Shown here: in pieces, positions 39,902 to 50,447 of the stretch
How positions within the stretch are numbered: the stretch's first letter is position 1
How the letters are laid out: the number at the start of each line of letters is the position of its first letter
Source: Archaeoglobales archaeon
GTDB taxonomy: Archaea; Halobacteriota; Archaeoglobi; Archaeoglobales; Archaeoglobaceae
Reading direction: 5' to 3'
Assembly (NCBI GenBank): GCA_011605865.1
Contig: JAAOZI010000012.1
Location: 1-64,000 of the forward strand
DNA: 64,000 bases
Notes under the pieces: model-generated
What the model saw: the letters and a program-made list of their open reading frames with translations, nothing else
Told to the model about the DNA's origin: nothing
The model's database searches: none
Translations under genes and position numbers: made by a program

Positions 39902-40189
39902 ATGGGAAATATCAGAAGACTCGTCCTTGATGTCTTAAAACCTCATTCACCGTCGGTTGTCTTCTTCGCTTCAAAGCTCAGCGAACTTCAGAATGTTGAA
40001 GGTGTAAACATAAGTCTCTCAGAGTTAGACGTTGAAACAGAATCGGTAAAGATAACCATAGTCGGAACCGACCTCGATTTTGAAGAGATAAAGAGAATGA
40101 TTGAAAGTCTTGGAGGTGTTGTCCATAGCGTTGATGAGGTCGTAGCTGGCAAAAAGATTGTAGAATCCGTTAAGACCGAACAGGATTGA
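39902..40189 (+). CDS. DUF211 family protein
   Basis: IRRLVLDVLKPHSPSVVFFASKLSELQNVEGVNISLSELDVETESVKITIVG. Confidence 0.88.
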   Translation: MGNIRRLVLDVLKPHSPSVVFFASKLSELQNVEGVNISLSELDVETESVKITIVGTDLDFEEIKRMIESLGGVVHSVDEVVAGKKIVESVKTEQD

Positions 40190-40225
40190 GCAAAAATTTT
40201 TTTATTATGACCACAACTTCGTACA

Positions 40226-41494
40226 ATGGCCCTAATAGAGGATGCAAAAAAGGGAAAGAAAGACGAGTTCGTTAAAAAATGCGCAGAAGAGGAAGGATTA
40301 GAAGTTGAAAAACTTCTCAGACTGATCGCTAAAGGTCAAGTTGTAATCCCGAGAAATGTTTTGCGTGAAATAAAACCTAAGGCCATAGGTTTCCTTTGCT
40401 CCACAAAAGTGAACGCAAATGTTGGTACATCTGAAGAGTACATCAACGTTGAAGAAGAAATCGAAAAAGCCATAATTGCCCAGAAATACGGCGCAGATGC
40501 GGTAATGGATCTCTCAACTGGTGGAGACCTGAGAGAGATAAGAAAAAAGATAATGAAAGTTGTTAAGGTTCCTTTTGGAACCGTACCGATTTACGAGGCT
40601 GCTAGAGATTGCAAAAGAATTGGTGACATCAGCGAAGACGACTTTTTCAGAGTTGTTGAAGAGCATGCAAAAGATGGCGTTGATTTCATGACAATCCATG
40701 CCGGGGTAAATTGGACCAGTCTAGAGACGCTCAAAAAATCTAAAAGAATTCTCGGCGTGGTGAGCAGAGGAGGTGCGATAACGATAGGCTGGATGCTCCA
40801 AAACGAGAAAGAGAACCCATACTATAAAAATTTCGATTACTTGTTGGATATTCTCAAAGAATACGATGTTACTATAAGCCTAGGTGATGCCTTTCGACCA
40901 GGATGCATTCACGATGCAGGAGATAGAGCAAAATACATGGAGTTCATCGTTCTTGGAGAACTAGTAGAAAAATGTCGAGAGAAAGGAGTCCAGTGCATCG
41001 TCGAAGGGCCTGGACACGTTCCATTAGACTTGATAGAGCCTTCGGTAAAAGCGATGAAAAGTGTGACGAATAACGCTCCCCTCTACCTTCTTGGTCCCTT
41101 AGTAACAGATATCGCAGCGGGTTATGACCACATAGCTGGAGCAATAGGAGCCGCAATAGCAGGAATGGCTGGAGCCGACTTCATCTGCTATATAACACCT
41201 TCAGAGCATCTTGGACTTCCTACGGTTGAAGACGTAAAGGAAGGAGTAATAGCAGCAAAAATTGCTGCACATGCCGTAGACTTGATCAAGGAGGGTCAGA
41301 AAGAGAGAGCGAGAGCCTTGGATTATGAAATGTCAATTGCTAGAAAAAAGCTGGATTGGGATAGACAGTTTAAACTGTCCCCGGATGAAGAAAGAGCTAG
41401 AAAAATTTGGGAAAGAAGAAAAGCTAGGGGAGATTACTGCAGCATGTGCGGAAATCTCTGCGCTATAAAACTAGTTGAAAGTTTTTTCAAATAG
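40226..41494 (+). CDS. thiC: Phosphomethylpyrimidine synthase ThiC
   Basis: GADAVMDLSTGGDLREIRKKIM; VEGPGHVPLDLIEPSVK; C-terminal CSMCGNLCAIK cluster motif. Confidence 0.97.
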   Translation: MALIEDAKKGKKDEFVKKCAEEEGLEVEKLLRLIAKGQVVIPRNVLREIKPKAIGFLCSTKVNANVGTSEEYINVEEEIEKAIIAQKYGADAVMDLSTGGDLREIRKKIMKVVKVPFGTVPIYEAARDCKRIGDISEDDFFRVVEEHAKDGVDFMTIHAGVNWTSLETLKKSKRILGVVSRGGAITIGWMLQNEKENPYYKNFDYLLDILKEYDVTISLGDAFRPGCIHDAGDRAKYMEFIVLGELVEKCREKGVQCIVEGPGHVPLDLIEPSVKAMKSVTNNAPLYLLGPLVTDIAAGYDHIAGAIGAAIAGMAGADFICYITPSEHLGLPTVEDVKEGVIAAKIAAHAVDLIKEGQKERARALDYEMSIARKKLDWDRQFKLSPDEERARKIWERRKARGDYCSMCGNLCAIKLVESFFK

Positions 41495-41566
41495 CGGGCT
41501 CGCCGGGAGTCGAACCCGGATCTGGGGTTCCGGAGACCCCAAGGATATCCGCTACCCCACGAGCCC
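41495..41566 (-). tRNA. tRNA-Arg (anticodon CCG)
   Basis: GGGCTCG...GGGGT-CTCCGGA-ACCCC...CGGGTTCGACTCCCG...CGAGCCC. Confidence 0.9.
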
Positions 41567-41586
41567 CCTAAGTTTATTCTCGCATA

Positions 41587-44205
41587 GTGCAAAAATGTTT
41601 TATCCTTTCTGTAGAAATTCCATTGGTGGATGAGAAGCTGAAAAAAGCCTTGGAGTCTGTCGGTATCTACGAGTTAACAGAACTCCAGCAAAGGGCATTT
41701 GATACGATCTACTTCGGAAAAAATACACTTATTGTCGCTCCAACTGGTAGTGGTAAAACCGAAGCTGCCATGATTCCAATATTTCAGAAGATGCTTGAAA
41801 AAAGAAATCCTGGATTCTGCACGATTTATATAACCCCGCTAAGAGCTTTAAACAGGGATATGCTGAGAAGGTTGAAAAAAATCGCTGAAATGCTTGAAAT
41901 GAGTGTAGACGTTAGGCATGGAGACACAAAGGAGAGTGAAAGGGCAAAACAGAGTAAAAAACCTCCAGAGATACTTATAACAACACCAGAAACGTTTCAA
42001 ATTCTATTTCTCGGTAGAAAACTAAGAAATGCTTTAAAAAATGTAAAATTCATTGTAATCGATGAAATACACGAACTGATAGATACCGAACGCGGTGTCC
42101 AGCTTCTAGTTGCAATAGAGAGACTAAAAGAGATTGCAAAATTCCAAATAGTGGCTCTATCCGCAACAATAGGCGAGCCGGAAAAAATAGCTGAAATTGT
42201 TGGCTGTTCGGAAGTAATTTCAGGGGGAACAGAAAAAGAGTACGAGTTCAAAGTTCTAAAGCCTGAAAACGAACTTGAAACGATAAAGAACATAGTCGAT
42301 TCACATAACTCTACGCTGATCTTTGTAAACACCCGTCAAACCGCTGAAGCGCTGGGGCTGCAACTGAAAAAGATTCTGAAAGTAGAAGTTCACCATGGAA
42401 GTCTTTCAAGGGAGGCAAGAGTTTCTGCAGAAGAAGCGTTCGCAAAAGGGGAGTTGAAAGCCCTGATATGCACTTCTTCCATGGAACTAGGAATCGACAT
42501 TGGACACGTTGACGCAGTAATACAGTTCAGTAGCCCCAGACAGGCGATAAGACTGGTTCAGAGAGTTGGCAGAAGCGGACATGGGCTGGGAAGAAAATCT
42601 GTAGGGTATATAATAGCGAACTCCTTCGATGATATTCTTGAATCTGTTGCAATAATTGAAAGAGCCAAAAAGGGAGAACTCGAAAAGCCAGATCTTCACA
42701 TCAAAAGTCTTGACGTCCTTGCAAACCAAATATGCGCAATCGCAATTGAATATGGTAGAATCAGAGTCGAAAAAGTATATGAAATAGTAAAGCGATGTTA
42801 TTTCTATAGAAATCTCAGCTTTGAGGAGTTCAACGAAGTTTGCAGATACCTGTCCGAAATATGGAGGATATTTTATGACGGAGAGGAGATAGCTCCGAGA
42901 GCGAGAACGAGGAAGTATTTCTATGAAAACATATCCATGATTCCTGATGAAAAAAGCTACCGCGTCATAGACGTGACCACCGGAAAGATGATCGGTAATC
43001 TGGATGAGAGTTTCCTTTCAACTTTTAGCGGGGAAGTTTTTGCGATGAAAGGTGAATTGTGGAGAATCCTAGGCGTCGATAAAGAAGTTGTAAAAGTTGA
43101 ACCGGCTAATTTGGAGGGTGAAATACCATCCTGGACCGGGGAAGAAATACCCGTACCATTTGAAGTTGCTCAGGAAGTTGGAAGGCTAAGAAAGCTAGTC
43201 CTTGAAGGTTTTTCTTTGTCATTTTGTGATGAAAACTGTAGAAAGTTTGTCACAGAAAAAATTGCTGAACACGGAGAGAAATTTGCAGTTCCGAGTGGTG
43301 ATCATGTGGTAATCGAAGGTTCTGGCAAAAATGTTGTGATCAATGTTTGTTTTGGCCACAAAGCGAATGAAGCTATAGGGAGAATTTTAGCCCTAATCCT
43401 CTCCCTAAAAAAGGGAACAAACGTTTCAATAGAGATAGACCCTTATAGAGTAAAGATATACCCAGCAAACCCTGAAGAAGTAAAAGAGGCAATCTTAAAA
43501 GTTGATGACGTTGAGAACCTTGCTGAAAGAGCTATAATAGACACGAGGCTAATGCAGTGGAAAATTGTAAAGGTTGCGAGAAAATTTGGTTTCTTTGACA
43601 AAGATGAAGACCTGAGCAGAATAAACCTGAGAAACCTCATAATAAAACTTAGAGGGACACCAATTTACAAAGAAGCACTAAGGGAGATCTTCGTTGAAAA
43701 CCTAGACATTGAGAGGGCCAAACTTTTCTTTAGGGAATTTGGAAAAAAAATAAAATTTTCGGTCTACAACACTTTTACTCCCATCGGAGTCGAGTCTAGA
43801 GATAGATTTCCGGACATTCTGCTTACAAGACCCTCAGAAGCCGTTTTGAAGGCATTTAAAGAAAGGTTAATGAACGAAACTTGCAGAGTCCTCTGCGTAA
43901 ACTGCGGAGCAAATTACAGAGAGCTGGCCAAGAATTTGACTTTAAAATGCATAAAATGTGGAAGCAGCATGATTGCAGTAGTAAGCGAAAAGAAAAAAGA
44001 GATGAAAAAAGAGGAGATATTCAGAATCGCAAATCTCATTGCAAGTTATGGAATGCGGGGAGTATTCGCAATGCTGACTTATGGAATTGGTTTTGAAACT
44101 GCAAAAAGAATCCTCTCAAAATTCTTCGAAAACGAAGATGACTTCTTTAAAGCTCTCCTTGATGCAGAAAGAAACTATATAAGAACAAGAAAATTTTGGG
44201 ACTAA
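41587..44205 (+). CDS. Lhr-like SF2 DEAD/DEAH helicase with C-terminal zinc ribbon
   Basis: LIVAPTGSGKTEAA, VIDEIHELIDTERG, VALSATIGEPEKIAEIVG, RLVQRVGRSGH; CVNCGANYRELAKNLTLKCIKCG. Confidence 0.92.
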   Translation: MQKCFILSVEIPLVDEKLKKALESVGIYELTELQQRAFDTIYFGKNTLIVAPTGSGKTEAAMIPIFQKMLEKRNPGFCTIYITPLRALNRDMLRRLKKIAEMLEMSVDVRHGDTKESERAKQSKKPPEILITTPETFQILFLGRKLRNALKNVKFIVIDEIHELIDTERGVQLLVAIERLKEIAKFQIVALSATIGEPEKIAEIVGCSEVISGGTEKEYEFKVLKPENELETIKNIVDSHNSTLIFVNTRQTAEALGLQLKKILKVEVHHGSLSREARVSAEEAFAKGELKALICTSSMELGIDIGHVDAVIQFSSPRQAIRLVQRVGRSGHGLGRKSVGYIIANSFDDILESVAIIERAKKGELEKPDLHIKSLDVLANQICAIAIEYGRIRVEKVYEIVKRCYFYRNLSFEEFNEVCRYLSEIWRIFYDGEEIAPRARTRKYFYENISMIPDEKSYRVIDVTTGKMIGNLDESFLSTFSGEVFAMKGELWRILGVDKEVVKVEPANLEGEIPSWTGEEIPVPFEVAQEVGRLRKLVLEGFSLSFCDENCRKFVTEKIAEHGEKFAVPSGDHVVIEGSGKNVVINVCFGHKANEAIGRILALILSLKKGTNVSIEIDPYRVKIYPANPEEVKEAILKVDDVENLAERAIIDTRLMQWKIVKVARKFGFFDKDEDLSRINLRNLIIKLRGTPIYKEALREIFVENLDIERAKLFFREFGKKIKFSVYNTFTPIGVESRDRFPDILLTRPSEAVLKAFKERLMNETCRVLCVNCGANYRELAKNLTLKCIKCGSSMIAVVSEKKKEMKKEEIFRIANLIASYGMRGVFAMLTYGIGFETAKRILSKFFENEDDFFKALLDAERNYIRTRKFWD

Positions 44206-44516
44206 GATTTGAGCTTTTTTCTAATTTCCTCTATCTCTGTCTCCAACTGAGATAACTCTACAAATTTAAACTCCTTCTCCGGTACCCCAGCTAACCTCCA
44301 AAAAAGCCTTGCAATCACAGGCATAAGTTTTCCTGCGTATCCCGGACTATGAGGAAGAAGTTTTGCAGATAGATCTCCGAGAAGCTCGAGTTGTTCTCTT
44401 TCAAGTTGCTCCAGTTTTAGACTCGCTTCTCCAAGTAAATATATAGCCGAACCCAGAATTTTTTCTCTGAGAGCGTAATACTTAGCCGCCTCGCTCGAAA
44501 TTCTATGAACCCCCAT
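44202..44516 (-). CDS. Small hypothetical protein
   Basis: 104-aa ORF opposing the helicase, coding-like composition; no family recognised. Confidence 0.6.
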   Translation of the reverse strand: MGVHRISSEAAKYYALREKILGSAIYLLGEASLKLEQLEREQLELLGDLSAKLLPHSPGYAGKLMPVIARLFWRLAGVPEKEFKFVELSQLETEIEEIRKKLKS

Positions 44517-44704
44517 AATAATTTTTTATTACAAGATATTTAAAAGTTTCGAGTCTTCCCCATTACCTTAAATTTTAAATTGGATATAACAAAAAAGTTA
44601 TCCGCTTAGGCTAGAGTTACCTATCCAAAGGCGAGCTTTCAGTAGAAAATTTTGGTGGCTCAAACTTATAGAAAGTTTTAAAATTTCTGAATATTAATTA
44701 TTCT

Positions 44705-45364
44705 GTGATAATAGTTGATGTTCATGAACCGGAATTTCTTAAAGGAGTTGCCGACAAAGTACAGGATTTGGTAATCGATTACTGGATAATCGGAAACAGA
44801 TGTCACTATGTAGTAGAAAGAAAGACTTTTTCTGATCTAATAAGCAGCCTACTCGGCAGAGCAGAAACAAAAGTAAGAGAAAGAATTTTTGAACAGTTAG
44901 AAAGATTAAAAGAGTTCAAAGAAAAGCTAGAGAGTCAAGGAAAAAAAGTATGCCCAATTCTAATCATCGAAGGAGAATTAGATAGCAGAATAACCCTCGA
45001 GCAATGGTTCGGAATCCAAGCGAAAGTTGCAGAAATGGAAATTGGTCTGATCAGAACAGAATCGATTAACGAGACCATGATTTGCCTCAAAACACTTGAA
45101 AAAAGGGCCGGAAAAGATTTAGTAGACTTACCGAAAATTCCGATCTCCAAAAGCCTAAGAGACTTGAAAACAGAAGCTTTGCATGTTCTAATGGCAATAA
45201 GCGGAATCGGGGAAAAGAAGGCTATTAAACTACTTGAAAGATTCGGGAGTCTTAAAAACGTTTTCAATTCGAGCGAGAGCGATTTAAAGAGAGTAGTTGG
45301 AGAGAAACTGGCGAAACATATGAAAGAGCTATTTGAACAAAGATTCTCATCTGGATTTGACTAA
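44705..45364 (+). CDS. ERCC4/XPF-type nuclease with HhH domain (short form, no helicase)
   Basis: VIDYWIIGNRCHYVVERKTFSDLISSLL (ERKxxxD nuclease motif); LMAISGIGEKKAIKLLERFGSLKNVF (HhH). Confidence 0.88.
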   Translation: MIIVDVHEPEFLKGVADKVQDLVIDYWIIGNRCHYVVERKTFSDLISSLLGRAETKVRERIFEQLERLKEFKEKLESQGKKVCPILIIEGELDSRITLEQWFGIQAKVAEMEIGLIRTESINETMICLKTLEKRAGKDLVDLPKIPISKSLRDLKTEALHVLMAISGIGEKKAIKLLERFGSLKNVFNSSESDLKRVVGEKLAKHMKELFEQRFSSGFD

Positions 45365-46383
45365 TCTAGTATCCTATAAAGAGTGTCCCTCTGCTTTGGA
45401 ATTCTCCCGGCTCTTCTTATCAGTTCTCTGAGCTCATCCGGAGTTAGGAATTCGCCTGAAGTTGCTCCTGCAGATTTTGATATGTTTTCCTCTATTAAAG
45501 TCCCTCCCAAATCATTAGCACCAAAGTTAAGAGCCGCTTGTGCAAGCTTTATGCCGAGCTTTACCCAAGATGCCTGGATGTTCTTGATCTCTGGATAAAG
45601 AAGAATTCTCGAAATCGCTATCACAAGAAGATCTTCGAATCCGCTAGCTCCTTTTGCCCTCAAACCAAGTTCATTGTTTTTCCACATAAAAGATAGCGGA
45701 ATAAATTCCGTAAATCCTCCGGTCTCCTGCTGGATCCTCTTAATAAGAAGTATATGCTCTATTCTCTCCTTCCAGCTTTCCACATGTCCGTACATCATTG
45801 TTGCAGTAGTTGGAATACCCACACTGTGAGCCTCCTTTATTATTTTAACCCATTCAGCTGTTTTCAGCTTTTTTGGACATATTTCGCTTCTCACATAATC
45901 GTTCAAAATTTCAGCTGCTGTTCCTGGCATCGAATCTAGACCCTCCCTTTTGAGCATTTTTAGAACTTCAATTGTTTCCATTTTACTGTTCCTTGCCATA
46001 TGATAAATCTCCATTGGTGAAAAAGCATGGATATGAATACTTCGAGAGACTTCTCTCACGGCTTCCAGTATAGAAATGTAAAAATCTATCCCCGCATTCG
46101 GAAGTAAGCCTCCTTGGATGCAAACTTCTGTGCAACCGAATTCAACAGCCTCCTCTACTTTTCTCTTTATTTCTTCCAGTGAGAGTCTGAATCCCTTCCT
46201 GTTTCGGAAGGCGCAAAACTTGCAATCATTTATACAGACGTCTGTAAAATTTATGTTCCTGTTTACAACAAAAGTAACAAAATCCCCAACCGCTTTTTTT
46301 CGGAGTTCGTCCGCAATCTTGAAAGTCTCATATGGATTCTCTAAGAGCTTGAACGGATCTAGAACGAGCATATCCATTTTCAT
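45361..46383 (-). CDS. cofH: FO synthase subunit 2
   Basis: NRNINFTDVCINDCKFCAFRN; EVCIQGGLLPNAGIDFYISILEAVRE; GHVESWKERIEHI. Confidence 0.92.
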   Translation of the reverse strand: MKMDMLVLDPFKLLENPYETFKIADELRKKAVGDFVTFVVNRNINFTDVCINDCKFCAFRNRKGFRLSLEEIKRKVEEAVEFGCTEVCIQGGLLPNAGIDFYISILEAVREVSRSIHIHAFSPMEIYHMARNSKMETIEVLKMLKREGLDSMPGTAAEILNDYVRSEICPKKLKTAEWVKIIKEAHSVGIPTTATMMYGHVESWKERIEHILLIKRIQQETGGFTEFIPLSFMWKNNELGLRAKGASGFEDLLVIAISRILLYPEIKNIQASWVKLGIKLAQAALNFGANDLGGTLIEENISKSAGATSGEFLTPDELRELIRRAGRIPKQRDTLYRILD

Positions 46384-47359
46384 CAGAATACACCTCTATT
46401 AGCTCATTCAAAGCACTTCCATACAATTTAAGCTTTACGAATTTTGGATATACAGGCAATCTTTCCCTAAGAACAAATTCTTGACCTAATTTTTTCTTTA
46501 AGCTTTCTATCGACGGCCACGGTGCTTCGGGGTTAATATAATCTGGCGTAACTTCTGAAATTCCCCCAAGATCATTTGCACCAGCCTTCAAAAATGGATA
46601 AACATCTTCAACCAGATTTGGAGGAATCTGAATCGCTATATCATCTGGTAAAATTTCCCTCGCTAGCTTTACGACTTTCAGCATCTCCTCCAAGCTTGGT
46701 TCCTTCCAATTCTCCATTTTTGTCCCTTTTTTAGGCTTAAAGTTCTGTATTATTACCTCCTGTATATGCCCAAATTCATCATGCAGATCCGCGATGACTT
46801 CAAGCGAATAAGCCCTATCGTATTCTTTTTCCCCTATTCCAACCAAAATACCAGTTGTAAATGGAATGCAAAGTTTTCCAGCTTCTTTTATCGTTTTTAT
46901 CCTTTTCTCCGGCTTTTTTCCAGGACTCTCAGAGTGACATTCGAGTTCTACTGCCTGCTCAAGCATAAGTCCTAGACTGGCGTTCACGGGCTTAAGTTTC
47001 ATTAGTTCCTCTCTATCCAAAACTCCAGCATTAGTGTGGGGAAGAAGGCCGTGTTTTATCGCAATTCTATTCATTTCAACCACATAATCTATAAAGCTTT
47101 CATAACCCATTAATTTCAGAATTTTTCTAAAACCTTCATAAACGTCCGGTTTTTCCCCAAATGTGAACAGAGCTTCTTTTGCATCCTTTACCATAGAAAA
47201 AAGCTTTTCAACTTCTTCTCTTTGCATAATATCTACTTTATCTCTCCTAAAACCACAATACCAGCATTTATTTCTGCAAGTTCTGGTCAGGGGCACGAAA
47301 ACGTTTTTTGAATACGTTACGATCACATAACTTGATCTATTCCCGACTAAAAAAATCAT
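46328..47359 (-). CDS. cofG: FO synthase subunit 1
   Basis: NVFVPLTRTCRNKCWYCGFRR; LPHTNAGVLDREELMKLKPVNASLGLMLE. Confidence 0.92.
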   Translation of the reverse strand: MIFLVGNRSSYVIVTYSKNVFVPLTRTCRNKCWYCGFRRDKVDIMQREEVEKLFSMVKDAKEALFTFGEKPDVYEGFRKILKLMGYESFIDYVVEMNRIAIKHGLLPHTNAGVLDREELMKLKPVNASLGLMLEQAVELECHSESPGKKPEKRIKTIKEAGKLCIPFTTGILVGIGEKEYDRAYSLEVIADLHDEFGHIQEVIIQNFKPKKGTKMENWKEPSLEEMLKVVKLAREILPDDIAIQIPPNLVEDVYPFLKAGANDLGGISEVTPDYINPEAPWPSIESLKKKLGQEFVLRERLPVYPKFVKLKLYGSALNELIEVYSDENGYARSRSVQALRESI

Positions 47360-47439
47360 CGGAATGATTTGGAATAATTTTGTATCCAGTGAAAATCAAA
47401 CGAAAGTTATTTTTACTACATATTAGAACTACATATAAT

Positions 47440-48423
47440 ATGGAGATAGAAACAAGAAAACTGCAGCTAATCGGTGGTTCAAGCTACATGATCAGTCTAC
47501 CAAAAGACTGGGTAAAAGCAAATGGACTTAAACAGGGTGATGAAATCGTACTAGAAATCGAAGATAGTGTAATAACGCTCTACCCAAAAGGTTTCAAAGA
47601 AGACATCAAAATTTCAAAAGTTGAAATAACAGATTTAAAAAGATATGATGAAAAGTTCCTAAAAAGGTTCCTCTACGCCCTCTACATCCAAGGAATTGAT
47701 GAAATAGTGATAAAAGATAAAAGAGTGACCCCAAAATTGATAGCGAAGATAAGCGAAATCGTGAAATCCATAATAGGCATTGAAATAATAGACACCAGAG
47801 ACAAGATCGTATTAAGATGCCTTACAATCACAGATTTCGACGTCTACGGTGTCGTCAAAAGAATGAGCCAAATAGTGCAGACGATAATAGAGACGATAAT
47901 AGATGCTATAGTAAAACGAGATTATTCATTCCTCTCCGAGCTCAAAAACCTAGAGGAAGATACCGACAGGCTCTACCTTCTAGCAGTTAGACAGGAGCAC
48001 AGACTCGTTAAGGAGTTTTCAAGTCCAGCAAAATGGAATGAATTGAGGCTGATTCTAGGAATAAGAACGGTGGCAAAACTAATAGAGGAAATAATTGACA
48101 ATTTAGAAGATTTTTCAAAACTTCTGGCAAAAATGAACGAAGTTGAGCTTGAGCTTTCTAAGCAGTTTCTAATGGAGCTTAATAATGCATTCGAGCTAGT
48201 ATCCAAAGCGTATTTTGAATCCAATGTAGAGCTTTCGGAGGATTCTATACAGCTCCTAGAGGATCTGGAGAACAGAATTATTGACAAAATGAAGACAAGT
48301 CCGCAAATGAGCATATATCTTTTGAGCATATGCAGACACATAAAGTCTATAGGTGAAATAGCGCTCAACAAATCTGTAAGAGAGTCTCTAGAAGAAATCA
48401 AAGAAAAGGAGCAAAAAGCTTAA
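47440..48423 (+). CDS. AbrB-N-terminal / PhoU-like domain regulator
   Basis: METRKLQ-type start MEIETRKLQLIGGSSYMISLPKDWVKANGLKQGDEIVLEIEDSVITLYPKG, then PhoU-like helices. Confidence 0.85.
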   Translation: MEIETRKLQLIGGSSYMISLPKDWVKANGLKQGDEIVLEIEDSVITLYPKGFKEDIKISKVEITDLKRYDEKFLKRFLYALYIQGIDEIVIKDKRVTPKLIAKISEIVKSIIGIEIIDTRDKIVLRCLTITDFDVYGVVKRMSQIVQTIIETIIDAIVKRDYSFLSELKNLEEDTDRLYLLAVRQEHRLVKEFSSPAKWNELRLILGIRTVAKLIEEIIDNLEDFSKLLAKMNEVELELSKQFLMELNNAFELVSKAYFESNVELSEDSIQLLEDLENRIIDKMKTSPQMSIYLLSICRHIKSIGEIALNKSVRESLEEIKEKEQKA

Positions 48424-48446
48424 TTCTTTAAGGTAGAGAAAACTTT

Positions 48447-49415
48447 ATGGGAGAAGAAGTTCATGATCTCGAAGATATTCCTGGAGTTGGCCCTGAAACA
48501 GCAAGAAAGCTAAGAGATGCAGGATTTACGACGATCGAAGCTATTGCTATTGCATCCCCTGCCGAAATTTCTTCAATTGCTGGAATTGGTGAATCGAGTG
48601 CAATGAAGATAATACAACATGCGAGAAAGATGGCAAGCATTGGTGGCTTCGAGAGTGGTGAGAAAGTCCTCGAAAGGAGAAGGAACGTGAAGAAGATCAC
48701 AACTGGAAGTCGAGAATTGGACAGCCTTCTTGGCGGAGGAGTAGAGACGCAAGCGATAACGGAATTTTTTGGAGAGTTCGGTAGTGGAAAAACCCAGCTC
48801 TGTCATCAACTAGCTGTAAATGTTCAGTTACCTGAAGAGAAGGGTGGTCTAAACGGCTGCGCAATTGTGATTGACACAGAGAATACATTTAGGCCAGAAA
48901 GGATAATTCAAATGGCTCAAGCAAAAAATCTAGACCCGAACGAGGTTTTGAAGAATATCTATGTAGCCCAAGCCTATAATTCAAGCCATCAAATGCTCCT
49001 AGTTGACAACGCGAAAGAGTTAGCTGAAAAGTTAAAGAAAGAGGGAAAGCAAGTGAGACTTCTTATAGTGGATTCTCTCACATCTCACTTCAGAGCAGAA
49101 TACGTTGGAAGGGGAACCCTAGCCGACAGACAGCAAAAACTAAACAGACATATGCACGACCTCATGAAGTTTGGCGAGCTCTTCAACGCAGCCGTCGTCG
49201 TTACGAACCAGGTCATGGCAAGACCAGACGTACCCTTTGGAGATCCAACAAAACCGGCGGGCGGGCACATCGTTGCGCACACAGCAACTTATAGGGTATA
49301 TCTTAAGAAGAGCAAGGGAGACTTGAGAATTGCTAGACTTGTTGATTCTCCGCATCTACCCGAGGGAGAGGTAGTCTTTAGAGTCAGTGAAAAAGGAATA
49401 GAAGATCAAAAATGA
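48447..49415 (+). CDS. radA: DNA repair and recombination protein RadA
   Basis: HhH N-domain; [59 protein letters not shown]. Confidence 0.98.
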   Translation: MGEEVHDLEDIPGVGPETARKLRDAGFTTIEAIAIASPAEISSIAGIGESSAMKIIQHARKMASIGGFESGEKVLERRRNVKKITTGSRELDSLLGGGVETQAITEFFGEFGSGKTQLCHQLAVNVQLPEEKGGLNGCAIVIDTENTFRPERIIQMAQAKNLDPNEVLKNIYVAQAYNSSHQMLLVDNAKELAEKLKKEGKQVRLLIVDSLTSHFRAEYVGRGTLADRQQKLNRHMHDLMKFGELFNAAVVVTNQVMARPDVPFGDPTKPAGGHIVAHTATYRVYLKKSKGDLRIARLVDSPHLPEGEVVFRVSEKGIEDQK

Positions 49416-49551
49416 TCTTTCCCATGTTAAAACATAGTCTTAGGCCCGCATCATTTTCATTACTCAAAATGAACTCCAGGATTTGCTGATTGGGTTCAAC
49501 TAAAAACACCAAAAAACTGAAAATACTTATATTTTCGCACCAAATGGGGTC

Positions 49552-50115
49552 ATGGAATTCTACAGCGAGAGGAGGCTACAGAACTGGGTGGATAAGATAA
49601 ACGAGCTAAAGGTTAGCGAAGAGGATCCTACAACACTTTTAGTATTTGATCAAATGCTCGAAGATGTAATCATCGCCTGCTTCAATATTATAAACGCAGT
49701 TAAGAGAAGGGAAATTAAGAAAACGGAAGCTTTGAACGAGATTAAAAAAATTAAAAATATATTCAATAAAAATTTTGAATTTAATTCTGAGCTGAAGGAA
49801 GATTTATTCTTCCTCACAAAAGAATCCGTTAAAGCTGTACTTGCATCCTTTGAATACTTCCTCGAAGGAAAATTCAGCAAGAAAGACCTAAAAGAGCTCA
49901 TAAAAGATGCAATTGAGAGTGAAAAAAAAGGAAATCTCGATTTAGCATTCGACATGATTGCTCGAGCTGGCGCAAAAATTATCAAAGGAGAAAGTCTTCC
50001 CGAGCTCAACATACCGGACGATAGCGAGATAATTGGCTGGATAGACGGAATCGATGCAATATCAACAACTTTAGAGCTTTCGAGGATCGATGTCTCACAA
50101 ATTTCTGAAGAGTGA
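49552..50115 (+). CDS. DUF2150-like archaeal protein
   Basis: 187 aa helical, acidic; overlaps downstream SWIM-domain ORF by 26 bp; family from recognition only. Confidence 0.65.
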   Translation: MEFYSERRLQNWVDKINELKVSEEDPTTLLVFDQMLEDVIIACFNIINAVKRREIKKTEALNEIKKIKNIFNKNFEFNSELKEDLFFLTKESVKAVLASFEYFLEGKFSKKDLKELIKDAIESEKKGNLDLAFDMIARAGAKIIKGESLPELNIPDDSEIIGWIDGIDAISTTLELSRIDVSQISEE

Positions 50116-50425
50116 GGTAATCGAAGCAGCAAAGAAAGGGGTTGGATACGAACTCTACAAGGCCCTATTCCTGAACTATGGAAAAAGAGGAGAGAAAGCT
50201 TTCCATTATATCTATCAACGAAGGGTAAAAAAATATCTAGACTTCTTCGTGGTCGTTGGCAGAGAAGAGTACATAGTCGAGGAATTCTTTTGCACATGTC
50301 CTGATTTCCAGATAAACCTGAAAAGCAGGAGTCCCTGTGCCCATATAATTGCGGTTGAAGTTGCGAAGCTGCTAAAGTGTTATGATGAAATAGATACCTA
50401 CTATATGGATTTCCAGAAAATTTAA
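50090..50425 (+). CDS. SWIM zinc-finger protein
   Basis: CxCxnCxH: EEFFCTCPDFQINLKSRSPCAHIIAVEVAKLL. Confidence 0.88.
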   Translation: MSHKFLKSEVIEAAKKGVGYELYKALFLNYGKRGEKAFHYIYQRRVKKYLDFFVVVGREEYIVEEFFCTCPDFQINLKSRSPCAHIIAVEVAKLLKCYDEIDTYYMDFQKI

Positions 50426-50447
50426 AATACTATCTCACATTTCCACT

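Noticed and set aside
44575-44660. Possible fourth copy of the aaaggcgag repeat
   Set aside because: Only about 10 bp (ccaaaggcgagctttc) resembles the repeat; insufficient.
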